A DNA stretch of 64,000 nt from Mesorhizobium sp. B2-3-4. GTDB taxonomy: Bacteria; Pseudomonadota; Alphaproteobacteria; Rhizobiales; Rhizobiaceae. How positions within the stretch are numbered: position 1 is the stretch's first letter; every line of letters begins with the position of its first letter. The stretch is taken from positions 310,001-374,000 of the forward strand of contig NZ_VFVY01000002.1 in assembly GCF_006442315.1 (NCBI RefSeq), given 5' to 3'. Below, piece by piece: positions 8,282 through 17,033 of the stretch. A program made the position numbers and the translations under genes. A model generated the notes under the pieces. The model did no database searches and was not told where the DNA came from. It saw only the letters and a program-made list of their open reading frames with translations.

Positions 8282-9667
8282 ATGACATTGTGGCAACCTG
8301 ACCCCGCGCTCATCCGGCGGCCTGCCTATCAGTCGCTTGCCGACCAGTTCGCGCGCGCCATCCATGACGGACGCCTCGCCAATGGCGTGCAACTGCCGAC
8401 CCATCGCCGGTTGGCCGACGACCTCAAGCTTTCGGTGCAGACGGTCAGCCGCGCCTATGAGGAATTGATCCGGCGCGGCCTGATCTCGGGCGAGATCGGC
8501 CGCGGCAGCTTTGTCCAGACACAGCGCCGCGAACCGGAACCGCCCTATCTGCCCGAACGCCTAGGCGAGGTCATCGACCTCTCCATCCTGAAGCCGGTCT
8601 GCGAGCCGATGCACCTGGAGCGGATGAAGCAGGCGCTGGGCTGGCTCGCCGAGAACCTGCCGTCGAGTTCGGCGCTGTCGTTTCGGCCCAATATGGTGTT
8701 TCCGCGCCACCGCGCGGTCGCCGTCGAATGGCTGAAACTGTGCGGGCTGGACGCCTCGGCGCAGAACATCAGCCTGACCAACGGCGCCACGGCGGGCATG
8801 ACAGTGGCGTTGATGAGCGTCGCGCCTCCGGGTTCGACCGTGGCCACCGAGGCCATCGGCCACCACACGCTGGTGCCGCTTGCCCGTTATCTCGGCTTCA
8901 ACCTCGAGGGCCTGCCGATCGACGGCAATGGCCTCATTCCGGAGGCACTCGACGAAGCCTGCCGGCTTTCCGACATTCGTGCGGTGTTCGTCCAGCCGTC
9001 CGTCATAAATCCCACGGCAACGCTCATGGATGCCCAGCGCCGTGAGCAGATCGCGGCGGTGGCGCGCAAGCACGACATTGCGATCATCGAAAACGATGTG
9101 CTGGGGCCGCTGGTCGAGGACAGGCCGCCGGCTGTCGCCGCTTTCGCCCCGGAGCGTACGCTCTACGTCACCTCCTTCACCAAGATCACCGTGCCCGGCC
9201 TGCGGATCGGCTACCTCGCGGCGCCCGACCGATACGTCGCCGCCGTCGCCAACCGGCATCTCGTCTCGAACTGGATGGCGACACCGATGGTGGCCGAGAT
9301 CGCCACCAAATGGGTGACGGACGGCACCGCGATGGAACTGGTGCGCTGGCAGCGCGCGGCATTGCGCCGCCGCCAGGACATCGCCGCCGAGGTGCTTGCC
9401 GGGGTCGACTACCGCGCCCGTCGCGACGGATTGCACATCTGGCTGCAACTGCCCGCCGACCGCGCCGAGGAGAGCTTTGTCGCCCAGGCCCGTCTGCAAG
9501 GCGTGGCCATCGCGCCCGGAACCTCTTTCCGCATCTCGGAGGCGCCGTGGCATCCGGCGGTCCGCATCTCGCTGGGTTCGACCACCGAAGGGGAACTGCG
9601 CGCCGGCCTCGGCGTTGTCACCAAGCTCTTGCTTGGCGATCCGGAGCATCTTCTGCTTGCGATCTAG
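8282..9667 (+). CDS. enuR: MocR-type GntR/aminotransferase regulator EnuR of ectoine use
   Basis: A 461-residue fusion of a winged-helix GntR domain (about residues 10-80, with LADDLKLSVQTVSRAYEEL) and a PLP-binding aminotransferase-like domain. Lys301 in SFTKITVPG is placed to hold PLP, and NPTATLMD and ENDVLGPL are typical fold-type I segments. In other ectoine users EnuR is the repressor that binds diaminobutyrate-type intermediates through PLP. It directly precedes ehuA (125 bp) and diverges from asnC, the conserved arrangement. It is named from architecture and context together. Confidence 0.85.
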   Translation: MTLWQPDPALIRRPAYQSLADQFARAIHDGRLANGVQLPTHRRLADDLKLSVQTVSRAYEELIRRGLISGEIGRGSFVQTQRREPEPPYLPERLGEVIDLSILKPVCEPMHLERMKQALGWLAENLPSSSALSFRPNMVFPRHRAVAVEWLKLCGLDASAQNISLTNGATAGMTVALMSVAPPGSTVATEAIGHHTLVPLARYLGFNLEGLPIDGNGLIPEALDEACRLSDIRAVFVQPSVINPTATLMDAQRREQIAAVARKHDIAIIENDVLGPLVEDRPPAVAAFAPERTLYVTSFTKITVPGLRIGYLAAPDRYVAAVANRHLVSNWMATPMVAEIATKWVTDGTAMELVRWQRAALRRRQDIAAEVLAGVDYRARRDGLHIWLQLPADRAEESFVAQARLQGVAIAPGTSFRISEAPWHPAVRISLGSTTEGELRAGLGVVTKLLLGDPEHLLLAI

Positions 9668-9725
9668 GCCCGCAATGCTCCTCAAATTGTGCGGAATGGG
9701 AAATATTGTCATGATATTATTTTCC

Positions 9726-9734
9726 CAATTGACA
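9726..9734 (-). promoter_or_regulatory. CAATTGACA motif upstream of ehuA
   Basis: This is the inverse of the nonamer in the asnC/enuR promoter. It overlaps TTGACA (9729-9734), a perfect -35 hexamer, so a bound repressor would block polymerase. GGGAAA and TTTCCC arms flank the region just upstream (about 9698-9725). I see no clear -10 element at ideal distance. Confidence 0.35.
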
Positions 9735-9792
9735 TGATTTGGTGCGTTCCCCATCGTTAAGGGCATAGGCTTCTCCAGCAGGGGAAATTCAT

Positions 9793-10584
9793 TTGTCCGC
9801 AACCGCGCCCATCATCAAGGTAGACGCCATTTCGAAGAGCTTCGGTGCCTTCAAGGTGCTGGACGGCCTGTCGATGCAGGTCATGCCGCGCGAGAAGCTG
9901 GCGCTGATCGGCCCTTCCGGTTCCGGCAAGACGACGATCCTGCGCATCCTGATGACGCTGGAACGCATCGACGGCGGCCACATCCAGATCGAGGGTGAAC
10001 AGCTCTACCACATGGAACGCAACGGCCAGTTGCTGCCGGCCGACGAGCGGCATCTGGCGAAGATGCGCCAGAAGATCGGCATGGTCTTCCAGCTGTTCAA
10101 CCTGTTTCCCCACAAGAGCGTCATCGACAATGTGACGCTGGCGCCGATGCTGACCAAGGGCACGCCGCGCGCCGCCGCGCAGAAGCGGGCGATGGAACTG
10201 CTCGACATGGTCGGCATGGCCGACAAGGCCAAGGCCATGCCGGCACAGCTCTCCGGCGGCCAGAAGCAGCGCGTGGCGATCGCCAGGGCGCTGGCCTTGC
10301 AACCGAAGATCATGCTGTTCGACGAGGTGACGTCGGCCCTCGATCCGGAACTGGTCGAGGAGGTGCTGAACGTCCTGTGGCGGCTCTGCGCTGAAACCGA
10401 CATGACCATGCTGCTGGTCACCCACGAAATGGGCTTTGCCCACGACTTCGCCGACCGGGTGCTGTTCTTCGATCGCGGCAGGATCGTCGAGGAAGGCAAG
10501 CCCGACGAGATTTTCCGCAATCCCAAGCAGGAACGCACGCAAGGGTTCCTGAAGAAGATCATCGCGGCCGGACACCGTGTCTGA
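9793..10584 (+). CDS. ehuA: Ectoine/hydroxyectoine ABC transporter ATP-binding protein
   Basis: A 263-residue polar-amino-acid-type ATPase: Walker A GPSGSGKTT, signature LSGGQKQRVAIARAL, Walker B MLFDEVTSALDP and the switch histidine in LLVTHEMGFA. The start is TTG at 9793 with AGGGG about ten bases upstream; no ATG precedes the Walker A region at a suitable place. It is the first gene of the ehuABCD importer and energises uptake of ectoine and hydroxyectoine across the inner membrane. An internal insert (about residues 60-80) before the Q-loop, typical of this branch, is present. Confidence 0.85.
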   Translation: MSATAPIIKVDAISKSFGAFKVLDGLSMQVMPREKLALIGPSGSGKTTILRILMTLERIDGGHIQIEGEQLYHMERNGQLLPADERHLAKMRQKIGMVFQLFNLFPHKSVIDNVTLAPMLTKGTPRAAAQKRAMELLDMVGMADKAKAMPAQLSGGQKQRVAIARALALQPKIMLFDEVTSALDPELVEEVLNVLWRLCAETDMTMLLVTHEMGFAHDFADRVLFFDRGRIVEEGKPDEIFRNPKQERTQGFLKKIIAAGHRV

Positions 10585-10654
10585 CCGCATGCCAAGGCGG
10601 CGAATGCCGTCCTGAAATCACGCAAACCAAGACAAGAACAAGGAGTTGGGAACA

Positions 10655-11506
10655 ATGAAGAAACTTGGCATTCTGGCCGGCGTAGCCGGTCTCGCGCTTT
10701 CGGCCGTGCTGGCCGCCTCGATCCCGGGTTCGGCCGACGACAGCAAGCTCGAACAGCTGAAGGCGCAGGGCTTCGCCCGCCTCGCCATTGCCAACGAGCC
10801 GCCCTATACTGCGGTCGCCGCCGACGGCAAGGTCTCCGGCGCGGCGCCGGACGTGGCGCGCGAGATCTTCAAGCGCCTGGGTGTCGCCGATGTGGCTGCC
10901 TCGATCTCGGAATATGGCGCCATGATCCCCGGCCTGCAGGCCGGCCGCTTCGACGTCGTCACCGCCGGCCTGTTCATGAAGCCGGAGCGTTGCGCCGCGG
11001 TCGCCTATTCCGAGCCGGTTCTCTGCGACGCCGAGGCGATGCTGGTGAAGAAGGGCAATCCGAAGGGTTTCAAGAGCTACGAGGATGTCGCCAAGGACAC
11101 CTCCGCCACGATCGGCGCGCCCGGCGGCGGCACCGAGGAGAAGCTGGCGCTCAATGCCGGCGTGCCGCGTGAACGCGTCATCGTCGTGCCGGATGGCCAG
11201 AGCGGCTTGAAGATGGTGCAGGACGGTCGCATCGACGCCTATTCGCTGCCGGTGCTTTCCATCAACGATCTGATGAAGAAGGCCAACGATCCGAACCTCG
11301 AAGTGATCGCGCCGGTCCAGGGCGCGCCGGTCTATTGCGACGGCGCCGCCTTCAAGAAGGGCGACGAGGCGCTACGCGATGCGTTCGATGTCGAGCTCGC
11401 CAAGATGAAGAAGTCGGGTGACTTCGCCAAGATCATCGAGCCCTATGGCTTCTCGGCCGCCGCCGCGATGTCGACGACCCGCGACAAGCTCTGCGCCGCG
11501 AAGTGA
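10655..11506 (+). CDS. ehuB: Ectoine/hydroxyectoine periplasmic binding protein
   Basis: The 283-residue binding protein of solute-binding family 3 has a signal peptide of about 30 residues (MKKLGILAGVAGLALS, then a small-residue cleavage region). The mature part opens with the FARLAIANEPPYTAV strand typical of polar amino-acid receptors, and the ligand-binding region around DVVTAGLFMKPERC fits EhuB. ATG 10655 is chosen because AAGGAG lies nine bases upstream. It is the high-affinity receptor of the EhuABCD system. A strong hairpin follows its stop at once, probably stabilising the ehuB message relative to the permease genes. Confidence 0.85.
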   Translation: MKKLGILAGVAGLALSAVLAASIPGSADDSKLEQLKAQGFARLAIANEPPYTAVAADGKVSGAAPDVAREIFKRLGVADVAASISEYGAMIPGLQAGRFDVVTAGLFMKPERCAAVAYSEPVLCDAEAMLVKKGNPKGFKSYEDVAKDTSATIGAPGGGTEEKLALNAGVPRERVIVVPDGQSGLKMVQDGRIDAYSLPVLSINDLMKKANDPNLEVIAPVQGAPVYCDGAAFKKGDEALRDAFDVELAKMKKSGDFAKIIEPYGFSAAAAMSTTRDKLCAAK

Positions 11507-11512
11507 TTTTTG

Positions 11513-11694
11513 CCTTCTCCCCGTTCACGGGGAGAAGGTGTCACGGAGTGACGGATGAGGGGCGGCGCCGGCATCGGATAGGTCAGCGCTGCCCCTCATC
11601 TGCCTGCCGGCTTTCGTCGCTCGAAAAGCCAAGCAATTGGCTTTTCGCCCGCTACGCGGACCGCTTCTCGACCCTCCGTTGAACGGGGAGAAGG
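11513..11694. repeat. Composite palindromic intergenic element between ehuB and ehuC
   Basis: This 182-bp non-coding block is built from inverted repeats. CCTTCTCCCCGT/ACGGGGAGAAGG (11513-11538) makes a 12-bp stem. GATGAGGGGC (11554-11563) pairs with GCCCCTCATC (11591-11600). CGAAAAGCCAA/TTGGCTTTTCG (11622-11647) makes an 11-bp stem with a GCAA loop. The right end repeats the ACGGGGAGAAGG arm (11683-11694). It looks like a dispersed rhizobial palindromic element inserted inside the operon; a related GGGGAGAGG-type block lies at 27638-27810. Confidence 0.75.
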
Positions 11695-11721
11695 AAGCTA
11701 ACCGCCAACATTGGAACCCAG

Positions 11722-12381
11722 ATGACCCAGTGGTCCGGCTATTTCGGCCTGATATTGCAGGGAGCGCTTGTCACCATCGAGCTGGCGCTGATGGGGTCGG
11801 TGCTTGCCCTGATCATGGCCTTCCTCGCCGGCATGGGGCGGCTGTCGCGCTTCTTCGTCCTGCGTGCGCTCGCCACCGCCTATATCGAGTTCTTCCGCGG
11901 CACCTCGATCTTCGTGCAACTGTTCTTCGCCTATTTCGTCCTGCCCCTGGTGGGGCTGGAATTGACCCCGCTACAGGCCGGCGTGCTGGCGCTGGGGCTC
12001 AATGTCGGCGCCTATGCCGCCGAGGTGGTGCGCGGCGCCGTGCAGTCGATCGGCCGCGAGCAGCACGAGGCCTGCATCGCGCTCAACCTTGGCCGCTGGC
12101 ATGGCCTGCGCCACGTCATCCTGCCGCAGGCGTTCCTGGTCATGCTGCCGACCTTCGGCAACAATGCCATCGAACTGCTCAAGGCGACATCGGTCGTCTC
12201 GCTGATCTCGCTCGCGGACCTGACCTTCCAGGCCCAGGTGGTGCGTGCCCAGACCGGCAACACCATGGTGCCGTTCGCCACCATCCTTGTCATCTACTTT
12301 ATCCTCGCCCTGCTCATCTCCTGGGGCGTGCGCTCGCTGGAACGCCGCATGGCGCGCGGCCTCGATGGAGTGCGCGTCTGA
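11722..12381 (+). CDS. ehuC: Ectoine/hydroxyectoine ABC transporter permease
   Basis: A 219-residue HisM/GlnP-type inner-membrane permease with about five membrane helices. The cytoplasmic EAA loop that contacts EhuA is seen as EACIALNLGRWHGLRHVILP, in the last third. Downstream of the palindromic element, its stop overlaps the ehuD start (TGATG), so the two permeases are translationally coupled. They form the heterodimeric membrane channel of the system. Confidence 0.85.
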   Translation: MTQWSGYFGLILQGALVTIELALMGSVLALIMAFLAGMGRLSRFFVLRALATAYIEFFRGTSIFVQLFFAYFVLPLVGLELTPLQAGVLALGLNVGAYAAEVVRGAVQSIGREQHEACIALNLGRWHGLRHVILPQAFLVMLPTFGNNAIELLKATSVVSLISLADLTFQAQVVRAQTGNTMVPFATILVIYFILALLISWGVRSLERRMARGLDGVRV

Positions 12382-13040
12382 TGGATTGGGATTGGAATTT
12401 CGTCCGGGAGATCATGCCGACCCTGATCCAGGGGGTGAAGATCACCATCCTGGCGACGCTGCTCGGTTCGGTGCTGGCCGCGATCGTTGGTCTGGGCATC
12501 GCGCTGGCGCGCCGCTCGCCCAACAAGGCCCTGTCGCGCAGCGTTGGCTGGGTGGCCGAATTCATCCGCGGCACACCGCTTCTGGTCCAGCTCTATTTCA
12601 TCTTCTACGTATTGCCCGACATCGGCATCCTTTTGCCGCCACTGGTCGCCGGCGTCATCGGGCTCGGCCTGCACTACGGCACCTACACGGCGGAGGTCTA
12701 CCGCGCCGGCATCGACAATGTGCCGCGTGGCCAATGGGAGGCCGCCAAGGCGTGCAATCTCAGCGCCAGGCAGACCTGGTCGCACATCATCATCCCGCAG
12801 GCCATTCCACCGATGATCCCGGCATTGGCCAACTACTTCATCGCCATGTTCAAGGAGACGCCGCTGCTCTCGGCGATCACCGTTCTGGAGTTGATGAACC
12901 AGGCCAAAAGCGTCGCCAACACCTACTATCGTTATCTCGAACCGATCACGCTGGTCGGTGCTTTCTTCCTCGCCATCAGTCTTTGCTCGGTCGTGCTGCT
13001 GCGCTGGCTGGAACGCCGCTACGGCAAGATCGAGAGGTAG
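12381..13040 (+). CDS. ehuD: Ectoine/hydroxyectoine ABC transporter permease
   Basis: The second permease of 219 residues, with about five membrane helices and the EAA loop WEAAKACNLSARQTWSHII. The N-terminal strand MDWDWNFVREIMPTLIQG is typical of family members that start the first helix near residue 15. ATG 12381 overlaps the ehuC stop by one base. The longer open frame beginning upstream is only read-through of antisense-free sequence in another gene and was discarded. eutA starts three bases after its stop. Confidence 0.85.
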   Translation: MDWDWNFVREIMPTLIQGVKITILATLLGSVLAAIVGLGIALARRSPNKALSRSVGWVAEFIRGTPLLVQLYFIFYVLPDIGILLPPLVAGVIGLGLHYGTYTAEVYRAGIDNVPRGQWEAAKACNLSARQTWSHIIIPQAIPPMIPALANYFIAMFKETPLLSAITVLELMNQAKSVANTYYRYLEPITLVGAFFLAISLCSVVLLRWLERRYGKIER

Positions 13041-13043
13041 CCG

Positions 13044-13823
13044 ATGAAACCCTTGCCCGAGATCAAGCTTGCGACCAGCCGGCCGGCGCTCGATGGCCGC
13101 CCGCTGGAGCGGCGCGTCGGCCTCATCATCCTTGCCACCGACCACACGACCGAACCGGACTTTCGTCGCATGGTGGCGAGCGAACGGATCGGCGTCTACG
13201 TCGCGCGCATTCCCTATGCCAACCCGACGACGCCGGAGAACCTGCGCAAGATGCAGCCGGCGCTGACAGCGGGCGCCGCCTTGATCCTGCCGGACGAGCC
13301 GCTCGATGCCATCTGCTACTCCTGCACGTCGGCTTCGGTGGTGATCGGCGATGCCGAGATCGAAGCGGCGATCCAGGCTGCCAAGCCGGGTGTGTCCGTC
13401 GTCACCCCGCCGATGGCCGGCATGCGCGGACTGAACGCCTTTGGCGTACGCCGGATCAGCATCCTGACCCCCTACACGGTCGAAACCTCCAGGCCGATGG
13501 CGACCTACTTCGCCGAGCGAGGCTTCGAGATCGCCAGCTTCACCTGTCTCGGCTTCGAGGACGACCGCGAGATGGCGCGCATTCCTCCGCCAGCGCTGGT
13601 CGATCTCGGCCGCCAGGCAACGCATCCGCAAGCCGACGCTTTGTTCGTGTCCTGCACGGCATTGCGCGGCGCACTCGCGGTCAGCGGCATGGAACAGGCG
13701 ATCGGCCGTCCGGTGGTGACCAGCAACCAGGCGACCGCCTGGAATTGTCTGCGGCTCTGCGGCGACGAGACAGCCCATCCCGAATTCGGCCGTCTGATGA
13801 CGCTGCCCTTGCCGCGCGGCTGA
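13044..13823 (+). CDS. eutA: Ectoine utilisation protein EutA (Asp/Glu racemase-like)
   Basis: A 259-residue member of the Asp/Glu/hydantoin-racemase and maleate-isomerase fold. Two cysteine motifs on the two lobes are present: CYSCTSASVV near residue 92 and SCTALRG near residue 200. A phosphate/carboxylate-binding VTPPMAGMRG segment lies between. It is first of the eutABC trio, thought to convert hydroxyectoine towards ectoine; the exact EutA reaction is not settled to my knowledge. It is packed tightly between ehuD and eutB. Confidence 0.85.
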   Translation: MKPLPEIKLATSRPALDGRPLERRVGLIILATDHTTEPDFRRMVASERIGVYVARIPYANPTTPENLRKMQPALTAGAALILPDEPLDAICYSCTSASVVIGDAEIEAAIQAAKPGVSVVTPPMAGMRGLNAFGVRRISILTPYTVETSRPMATYFAERGFEIASFTCLGFEDDREMARIPPPALVDLGRQATHPQADALFVSCTALRGALAVSGMEQAIGRPVVTSNQATAWNCLRLCGDETAHPEFGRLMTLPLPRG

Positions 13824-13828
13824 CGATC

Positions 13829-14821
13829 ATGGCGATGGTAACCCTTGGCGATATCCGTGCCGCGCGCGAGCGAATTGCCGGCAAGATCGGGAGCACGGCG
13901 AGCGTGCTTTCGCCGAGCCTCTCCGAACGGCTGAATGTTCCGGTCCATCTCAAGCTCGAGCATCGCCAGACCACCGGCAGCTTCAAATTGCGTGGCGCCT
14001 CCAACGCGGTCGCTTCACTCAGCATGGGGGAGAGGGCGCGTGGGGTCATTGCGGCCTCGACCGGCAATCACGGCCGAGCGCTGGCTTATGCGGCAAAGCT
14101 CGAGTGTATGCGCGCGGTTATCTGCATGTCGCGTCTGGTGCCTCAAAACAAGCTGGACGAAATCCGCCGCCTCGGTGCTGAGGTCCGCATTGTCGGCAAC
14201 AGCCAGGACGACGCCCAGCAGGAAGTCGAGCGGCTGGCGGCGGACGAGGGGCTCATCATGCTGCCGCCCTTCGATCATCCGGCGATCATCGCCGGGCAAG
14301 GGACGCTCGGGCTGGAGATTATCGAACAGGTGCCTGACGCGGCTTTGGTGCTGGTGCAGTTGTCCGGAGGCGGGTTGGCCTCCGGCGTTGCTGCCGCGAT
14401 CAAAGGCGTCAGTCCCGGCACAAAAATCATCGGCGTGTCCATGGCGCGCGGTGCGGCGATGAAGGCCAGCCTCGATGCGGGCCGCCCCGTGCAGGTCGAG
14501 GAACTGCCGACGCTGGCGGATTCGCTTGGCGGCGGCATCGGCCTCGACAATCGGCTGACCTTTTCCATGTGTCGCGACCTGCTCGACGACGTCGTCCTGC
14601 TCGACGAGGACGAAATCGCGGCCGGCATTCGCCATGCCTATGAACAGGAGCGCGAGATCGTCGAGGGTGCGGGCGCGGTGGGCATCGCCGCACTGCTTGC
14701 CGGACAGGTCAAGGCGAGAGGACCGGTGGTGGTTCTGCTGTCCGGCCGCAACATCGACATGGACGTGCACAGGAAGATCGTCTGCGGGGAAATACCATCC
14801 ATTTCGGAGCGCGCCGCATGA
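13829..14821 (+). CDS. eutB: Hydroxyectoine utilisation dehydratase EutB
   Basis: A fold-type II PLP enzyme of 330 residues, like threonine dehydratase. Lys53 in TTGSFKLRGA is the cofactor lysine, ASTGNHGRA binds substrate, and the glycine-rich SGGGLASG loop holds the PLP phosphate. In ectoine loci EutB is proposed to remove the hydroxyl of hydroxyectoine. ATG 13829 is five bases after eutA; ATG 13835 is an alternative. Its stop overlaps the eutC start (ATGA). The family assignment is firm; the reaction comes from the ectoine literature, not from this sequence. Confidence 0.85.
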   Translation: MAMVTLGDIRAARERIAGKIGSTASVLSPSLSERLNVPVHLKLEHRQTTGSFKLRGASNAVASLSMGERARGVIAASTGNHGRALAYAAKLECMRAVICMSRLVPQNKLDEIRRLGAEVRIVGNSQDDAQQEVERLAADEGLIMLPPFDHPAIIAGQGTLGLEIIEQVPDAALVLVQLSGGGLASGVAAAIKGVSPGTKIIGVSMARGAAMKASLDAGRPVQVEELPTLADSLGGGIGLDNRLTFSMCRDLLDDVVLLDEDEIAAGIRHAYEQEREIVEGAGAVGIAALLAGQVKARGPVVVLLSGRNIDMDVHRKIVCGEIPSISERAA

Positions 14822-15810
14822 GCCGGATGACGATCATCACCGAGGCTGAGCTGCGCAGGATCGTGACATTGGATCTCGATGCCGTCGCCTGTGTCGAGAA
14901 CGCCTTTCGCGCGCTCGCTACCTTGCCGGTGGCGATGCCGCCCATCCTGCGGCTCGACATCCCCGAGCATCGCGGCGAGGTCGACGTGAAGACCGCCTAT
15001 GTGCCCGGCATCGACGGCTTCGCCATCAAGATCAGCCCCGGATTTTTCGACAATCCCAAGCTCGGCCTGGCCAGCGTCAACGGCATGATGGTGCTGCTTT
15101 CGGCAAAGACGGGTCTGGTCGAGGCGCTGCTGCTCGACAATGGCTATCTCACCGATATCCGCACGGCCGCCGCCGGAGCGGTCGCGGCCAAACATTTGTC
15201 GCGGCAGGACTCGTCCGTCGCCGCGATCTTCGGCGCCGGCGTTCAGGCCGGACTGCAACTGGAAGCGCTGATGCTGATAAGGCCGATCGCAGAGGCCCGC
15301 ATCTGGGCGCGTGATGCGGCCAAGGCGGAAGCGACAGCGGGCGCCTTGCGTGAAAAACTCGGCATCGCCGTGCGCGCTCAACCGGATGCGGCAAGCGCCA
15401 CTGCCGGTGCCGACATCATCGTCACCACCACGCCTTCGACCGAGCCGCTGATCAAGGCCGGCTTCGTCTCTGCCGGCCAGCATATCACCGCCATGGGTTC
15501 CGACGCCGAGCATAAGAACGAGATCGCGCCGGCCATCCTGCGCATGGCCGATCTCTATGTCGCCGACAGCGCCAGACAGACGCGTCTGCTTGGCGAACTC
15601 CACCATGCCATCGCGGCGGGCGTAATGCCGGCCGACAGCGAGGTCGTCGAGCTTGGCCAGATCATCGCCGGCGAACGGCACGGCCGTCGCTCGGCCAGCG
15701 ACATCACCATCGCCGACCTCACCGGCACCGGCGTGCAGGACACGGCAATTGCCACACTCGCTCGCGACCGGGCGCGGGCGGTCAATGCCGGAACGATTTT
15801 CGAAAGCTGA
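14818..15810 (+). CDS. eutC: Ectoine utilisation protein EutC (ornithine cyclodeaminase-like)
   Basis: A 330-residue member of the ornithine cyclodeaminase/mu-crystallin family. The N-terminal substrate half has KTAYVPGIDGFAIKIS, with the typical Lys. The Rossmann half has FGAGVQAGLQLEAL near residue 137 and VTTTPSTEPLI. Family members bind NAD(H) and act on cyclic amino acids, which suits a ring-containing ectoine derivative. It probably works with EutB in reducing a dehydrated hydroxyectoine intermediate; that is an inference. It is translationally coupled to eutB. Confidence 0.85.
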   Translation: MSRMTIITEAELRRIVTLDLDAVACVENAFRALATLPVAMPPILRLDIPEHRGEVDVKTAYVPGIDGFAIKISPGFFDNPKLGLASVNGMMVLLSAKTGLVEALLLDNGYLTDIRTAAAGAVAAKHLSRQDSSVAAIFGAGVQAGLQLEALMLIRPIAEARIWARDAAKAEATAGALREKLGIAVRAQPDAASATAGADIIVTTTPSTEPLIKAGFVSAGQHITAMGSDAEHKNEIAPAILRMADLYVADSARQTRLLGELHHAIAAGVMPADSEVVELGQIIAGERHGRRSASDITIADLTGTGVQDTAIATLARDRARAVNAGTIFES

Positions 15811-15849
15811 TTTTGGCCGCGAGGCCCAACAAAACGAGGACCAAGAACG

Positions 15850-17028
15850 ATGCAGCCAAATTTGAAATTCTCGCGAAGCGAATATGCGGATCGCCTCGCC
15901 AAGACGCGCAAGGCGATGGAAGCCAAGGGCGTTGATCTCCTCATCGTCAGCGACCCCTCCAACATGGCCTGGCTGACCGGCTATGACGGCTGGTCGTTCT
16001 ATGTGCATCAGGCGGTCATTGTGCCGCCTTCGGGTGAGCCCGTGTGGTACGGTCGTGGACAGGACGCCAACGGCGCCAGGCGCACCGCCTACCTCGCCCA
16101 CGATAACATCGTCGGCTATGCCGACCACTACGTGCAGTCAACCGAGCGTCACCCGATGGATTTCCTGTCCAGCGTGCTTGCCGATCGCGGCTGGGGCAAG
16201 CTCACTGTCGGCGTCGAGATGGACAATTACTGGTTCTCGGCCGCTGCCTTCGCATCGCTCCAGAAGCATCTGCCAAATGCCCGCTTCGTTGACGCCACCG
16301 CGCTGGTCAACTGGCAACGCGCGGTGAAGAGCCCGACCGAGATCGACTATATGCGCAAGGCCGCCCGTATCGTCGAGGCGATGCACCAGCGCATCTTCGA
16401 CAAGATCGAGATCGGCATGCGCAAATGCGATCTCGTCGCCGAGATCTACGATGCCGGCACGCGCGGTGTCGCCGGCATCGGCGGCGACTATCCGGCGATC
16501 GTGCCGCTGCTGCCGTCGGGCGTCGATGCCTCGGCGCCGCATTTGACCTGGGACGACAAGCCGATGAAGCGGGGCGAGGGCACGTTCTTCGAGATCGCCG
16601 GCTGCTACAACAGGTATCACTGCCCGCTCTCGCGCACTGTTTTCCTCGGCAAGCCGACCCAGGAATTCCTCGATGCCGAGAAGGCGACGCTGGAAGGCAT
16701 GGAAGCAGGCCTTGCCGCCGCCAGGCCCGGCAATGCCTGCGAGGACATCGCCAATGCCTTCTTCGCCGTCTTGAAGAAATACGGCATCGTCAAGGACAAC
16801 CGCACCGGCTACTCGATCGGTCTGTCCTATCCGCCGGACTGGGGCGAACGGACCATGAGCCTGCGCCCCGGCGACCGCACCGAGCTCAAGCCCGGCATGA
16901 CCTTCCATTTCATGACCGGTCTCTGGCTGGAGACGATGGGGTTGGAGATCACCGAATCCATCCTGATCACCGATACCGGTGTCGAGTGCCTGGCCAATGT
17001 GCCGCGCAAGCTGGTGGTGAAGGATTGA
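15850..17028 (+). CDS. doeA: Ectoine hydrolase
   Basis: A 392-residue M24 (aminopeptidase P/creatinase-like) protein: an N-terminal creatinase domain (YADRLAKTRKAMEAKGVDLLIV) followed by a pita-bread domain. DoeA (EutD) opens the ectoine ring to give N-acetyl-diaminobutyrate. As in other DoeA proteins, the pita-bread domain lacks a clean set of metal ligands (for instance FFEIAGCYNRYHCPLS where metallo-peptidases have a His/Asp cluster). It lies 39 bp after eutC, with GAGGA before its ATG. Confidence 0.9.
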   Translation: MQPNLKFSRSEYADRLAKTRKAMEAKGVDLLIVSDPSNMAWLTGYDGWSFYVHQAVIVPPSGEPVWYGRGQDANGARRTAYLAHDNIVGYADHYVQSTERHPMDFLSSVLADRGWGKLTVGVEMDNYWFSAAAFASLQKHLPNARFVDATALVNWQRAVKSPTEIDYMRKAARIVEAMHQRIFDKIEIGMRKCDLVAEIYDAGTRGVAGIGGDYPAIVPLLPSGVDASAPHLTWDDKPMKRGEGTFFEIAGCYNRYHCPLSRTVFLGKPTQEFLDAEKATLEGMEAGLAAARPGNACEDIANAFFAVLKKYGIVKDNRTGYSIGLSYPPDWGERTMSLRPGDRTELKPGMTFHFMTGLWLETMGLEITESILITDTGVECLANVPRKLVVKD

Positions 17029-17033
17029 GCCCG

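Noticed and set aside
12381..13040. Frameshift between the two ehu permeases
   Set aside because: The frame change is a normal stop/start overlap (TGATG), and both proteins are complete.
12245..13828. Upstream extension of the eutB frame, giving a protein of 858 residues
   Set aside because: The extension is an out-of-frame reading of ehuD and eutA. Only the part from 13829 resembles a PLP dehydratase; this is not a fusion gene.
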